Below are positions 42,801 to 45,000 of a stretch of DNA of 45,000 nt, one piece after another. Where the stretch lies: contig VRUL01000034.1 of NCBI GenBank assembly GCA_019456145.1, positions 1 to 45,000 on the forward strand, in the 5' to 3' direction. The notes beneath the pieces are model-generated. The model ran no database searches. It was not told the DNA's origin and saw only the letters and a program-made list of their open reading frames with translations. Position 1 is the first letter of the stretch. Every line of letters starts with the position of its first letter. This DNA comes from Planctomycetota bacterium (lineage in GTDB: Bacteria > Planctomycetota > Phycisphaerae > Sedimentisphaerales > Anaerobacaceae). The position numbers and the translations under genes are program-made.

Positions 42801-45000
42801 AGCTACAATTTGACGCAAATCAGGAATATCAGTTAGAGGCAAAAAACTCTGCGGTTGATTTATTTTCCGGTCAACCTGCCGGAGCAAGTGATTTTGCCTT
42901 TGCAAAAGCCACGTCTGTAAGCGGTTCATTTTTAAGTGTAGTAGCTAATAATTTAATCCTTGATGAAGAAACAATATTAAATAATCTTCAGGACATTCAG
43001 AATAGAAATGGTATTGAAAAATCCGAAAAACTTAACGGTTTTCATTTTTCTTTGGAGATGGAGACGGGAACGGGAAAGACCTATGTCTATATAAGAACAA
43101 TTCACGAACTATACAAAAAATACGGTTTTAAGAAGTTTATTATTGTTGTACCCAGCCTTGCGATAAAAGAAGGCGCTTTAAAGAACCTTCAGATAACAAA
43201 AGATCATTTCGAAATTATTTATAATATACGCCCTGATTTTTATCTATTTGATCCTAAGAAAAGAGGGCTTTCTCGAAACTTTGCAACGACAAATACTCTT
43301 CAGATTATGGTAATGAATATAGACCAGTTCGCAAGGGCAGGTAATATATTCTATCAGGAAAGTGACTGGGGAGTGCCGGCTGAGTTTATCAGTGCGACTA
43401 ATCCCATTGTTATTGTCGATGAACCACAGAATATGGAAACAGAGATAAGAAGAGCCGCGATAGAAAATCTCAATTCATTATGTACGCTGAGATATTCGGC
43501 AACGCATACAGTAAAATATAATGAAGTATACCGGCTTGATCCCGTAACAGCTTATGACCTTGGCCTTGTAAAAAGAATTGAGGTTGACGGAATAACAGAG
43601 GCGGATAATTTCAACGAGGCTTTCATAGAGGTAAGGCGCATAAATCCTCAAAAAAATAGAATAATCGCAAAACTGCGAATAGCCGTTAAAACAAAAGCAG
43701 GCGTTATTAAAAAGGATGTAAATGTTAAAATTGGCGATGATCTTTACGAAAAATCAAACAGCAGGGCTTTATATAAAGACGGATTTATTTTAAGTGAGCT
43801 GGATAGAGATAGCGTCACTTTTACTAATGGTGTAACTCTTAATGTCGGCCAGAAGCAAGGTGGGCTCACTGATGAGATAATGAAATTCCAGTTAGAAAGT
43901 ACAATTAAAAACCATTTTGATAAAGAGAAACGATTAAAGGAAAAGGGGATAAAAGTTTTAACCTTGTTCTTTATTGACCGTGTGGCAAATTACCGCAGTT
44001 ACGAGAATGGAAGCGCTATTAAGGGTAAAATTGCCAAATGGTTTGAAGAGCTTTACGAAAAAATAAGAAAACAAGACAAGTATAAAGGATTGCTGAATTA
44101 CAAGGCCGAGCAGGTGCATGATGGATATTTTGCACAGGATAAAAAGGGAAATTGGAAGGATTCAAGCGAAGGCCGAGACAGCAAGGACGACGATTCTGCT
44201 TATCACCTTATTATGCAGAATAAAGAAAAGTTATTGGATATCAACGAGCCGTTGCGTTTTATCTTTTCTCATTCGGCGCTGCGTGAAGGATGGGACAATC
44301 CAAACGTTTTCCAGATTTGTACTCTTAATGAGACACAATCGAATCTTAAAAAAAGACAGGAAATAGGCCGAGGTATGAGGCTTCCCGTTAATCAGGAAGG
44401 CAAAAGGATTTTTGATGAAAATATAAATGTTCTTACCGTTACTGCTAATGAACATTACGAAGATTTTGCGAGAACTTTGCAGTCTGAAATAGAGGATGAA
44501 TGTGGTGTAAAATTCGATGGGGGAAGGATCAAAGACAAGCACAAAAGAAAACAAATAAAACTACAGAAGAATTTACAGCTTGATGAAAATTTCAAACTAC
44601 TTTGGGATAAAATAAAAAATAAGACTCGATACAGCGTTGATTATGATACGGATGAATTGATAAGGCTTGCAAGTAAGAAAATAAAAAATATTAAAATAAC
44701 AAAGCCCATGCTGATAAGAAGCAAGGCTGATATTACGATAGATAAAAAGGCGGTTAAGGCACAACTGACAGCCGAATCAAAAAAGGATTTATCTAAAGAG
44801 ATAAACTTTATACCTGATATACTCTCTTATATCCAAAGCAAAACACGACTGACACGTGATACTATTTACAGGATATTGCTTGAGTCCGGAAAGATTGAGT
44901 TTGTTTTCATAAATCCGCAGCAGTTTATGGATAAAGTTTCTGCTGAGATTATCACTATTTTGCATGAGATGATGATTGATGGCATTAAATATGAAAAGAT
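42797..45000 (+). CDS. res: Type III restriction enzyme subunit (Res), cut by window end
   Basis: 734 codons, open to the window end. SF2 helicase motifs: Walker A METGTGKTYVY (Gly91-Thr95), the DExx-box VIVDEPQNM, and QEIGRGMRLPV for motif VI; the middle has RYSATHTVKYNEVYRLDPV as in Res subunits. The C-terminal nuclease domain lies outside the window. With Mod it translocates on DNA using ATP and cuts near unmethylated sites. Coupled to mod by a 4-nt overlap. Confidence 0.9.
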   Translation, partial: MKLQFDANQEYQLEAKNSAVDLFSGQPAGASDFAFAKATSVSGSFLSVVANNLILDEETILNNLQDIQNRNGIEKSEKLNGFHFSLEMETGTGKTYVYIRTIHELYKKYGFKKFIIVVPSLAIKEGALKNLQITKDHFEIIYNIRPDFYLFDPKKRGLSRNFATTNTLQIMVMNIDQFARAGNIFYQESDWGVPAEFISATNPIVIVDEPQNMETEIRRAAIENLNSLCTLRYSATHTVKYNEVYRLDPVTAYDLGLVKRIEVDGITEADNFNEAFIEVRRINPQKNRIIAKLRIAVKTKAGVIKKDVNVKIGDDLYEKSNSRALYKDGFILSELDRDSVTFTNGVTLNVGQKQGGLTDEIMKFQLESTIKNHFDKEKRLKEKGIKVLTLFFIDRVANYRSYENGSAIKGKIAKWFEELYEKIRKQDKYKGLLNYKAEQVHDGYFAQDKKGNWKDSSEGRDSKDDDSAYHLIMQNKEKLLDINEPLRFIFSHSALREGWDNPNVFQICTLNETQSNLKKRQEIGRGMRLPVNQEGKRIFDENINVLTVTANEHYEDFARTLQSEIEDECGVKFDGGRIKDKHKRKQIKLQKNLQLDENFKLLWDKIKNKTRYSVDYDTDELIRLASKKIKNIKITKPMLIRSKADITIDKKAVKAQLTAESKKDLSKEINFIPDILSYIQSKTRLTRDTIYRILLESGKIEFVFINPQQFMDKVSAEIITILHEMMIDGIKYEK

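Noticed and set aside
44118..44366. 82-codon plus-strand frame inside the type III res gene
   Set aside because: Shadow of the res coding frame, which is open throughout with conserved helicase motifs.

Overview
The window looks like chromosomal DNA from a Planctomycetota bacterium, most likely of the Phycisphaerae/Sedimentisphaerales type, probably a metagenome-assembled genome. Indicators are the DUF1080 (concanavalin-fold) proteins, Tat-exported Gfo/Idh/MocA oxidoreductases, PQQ-like beta-propellers, a DUF1559-like pseudopilin with an H-X9-DG-type end, a lamin-tail C-terminus, PhoPQ-related hydrolase and zinc-ribbon membrane proteins. I ran no database search. All family calls are from motif recognition.

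Region 1 (1-10.2 kb) holds secreted carbohydrate-processing genes, nearly all on the minus strand. One operon runs from about 9974 down to 4858: Gfo/Idh oxidoreductase, PQQ propeller, triple-DUF1080 protein, truncated PQQ propeller. Decayed gene ends lie between the intact genes. Region 2 (10.8-18.9 kb) has a coupled pair of Deg/HtrA-type proteins, one with a full triad and one that has lost two of three residues. It also has a polyol/sugar cassette: FGGY kinase, NHL/SMP-30-like lipoprotein, glycerol-dehydrogenase-like enzyme and SDR. Region 3 (18.9-21.5 kb) is an Rhs locus with a frameshift, a C-terminal HExxH toxin-like domain, a small four-helix membrane protein (likely immunity), a duplicated Rhs core fragment and a sigma factor broken by that fragment. 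Region 4 (21.7-25 kb) has miaB, a small membrane protein and an atypical Nramp transporter.

Region 5 (25.5-30 kb) is the most interesting. It is a compact candidate restriction-modification/defence island with a DNA methyltransferase, a controller-type HTH regulator, a MORC-like GHKL ATPase fused to a PD-(D/E)XK-like nuclease, a PLD-type nuclease with a DpnI-C-like winged helix, and a second controller-type regulator. Both regulators have the same two-part operator arrangement upstream, and the nuclease/second-regulator pair sits between 25-bp direct repeats.

Region 6 (30.4-40 kb) returns to ordinary planctomycete content: a Pro/Glu-repeat protein behind a sigma-28-like promoter, PhoPQ-related hydrolase, metallo-beta-lactamase-fold lipoprotein, GH62 arabinofuranosidase, an HNH-AP2 fragment, two related zinc-ribbon membrane proteins and a membrane-anchored MsrB-MsrA fusion. 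Region 7 (40.8 kb to the end) is a type III restriction-modification operon (mod, then res, cut by the window end). A long non-coding repeat is found both before the region 5 island and before the type III system.
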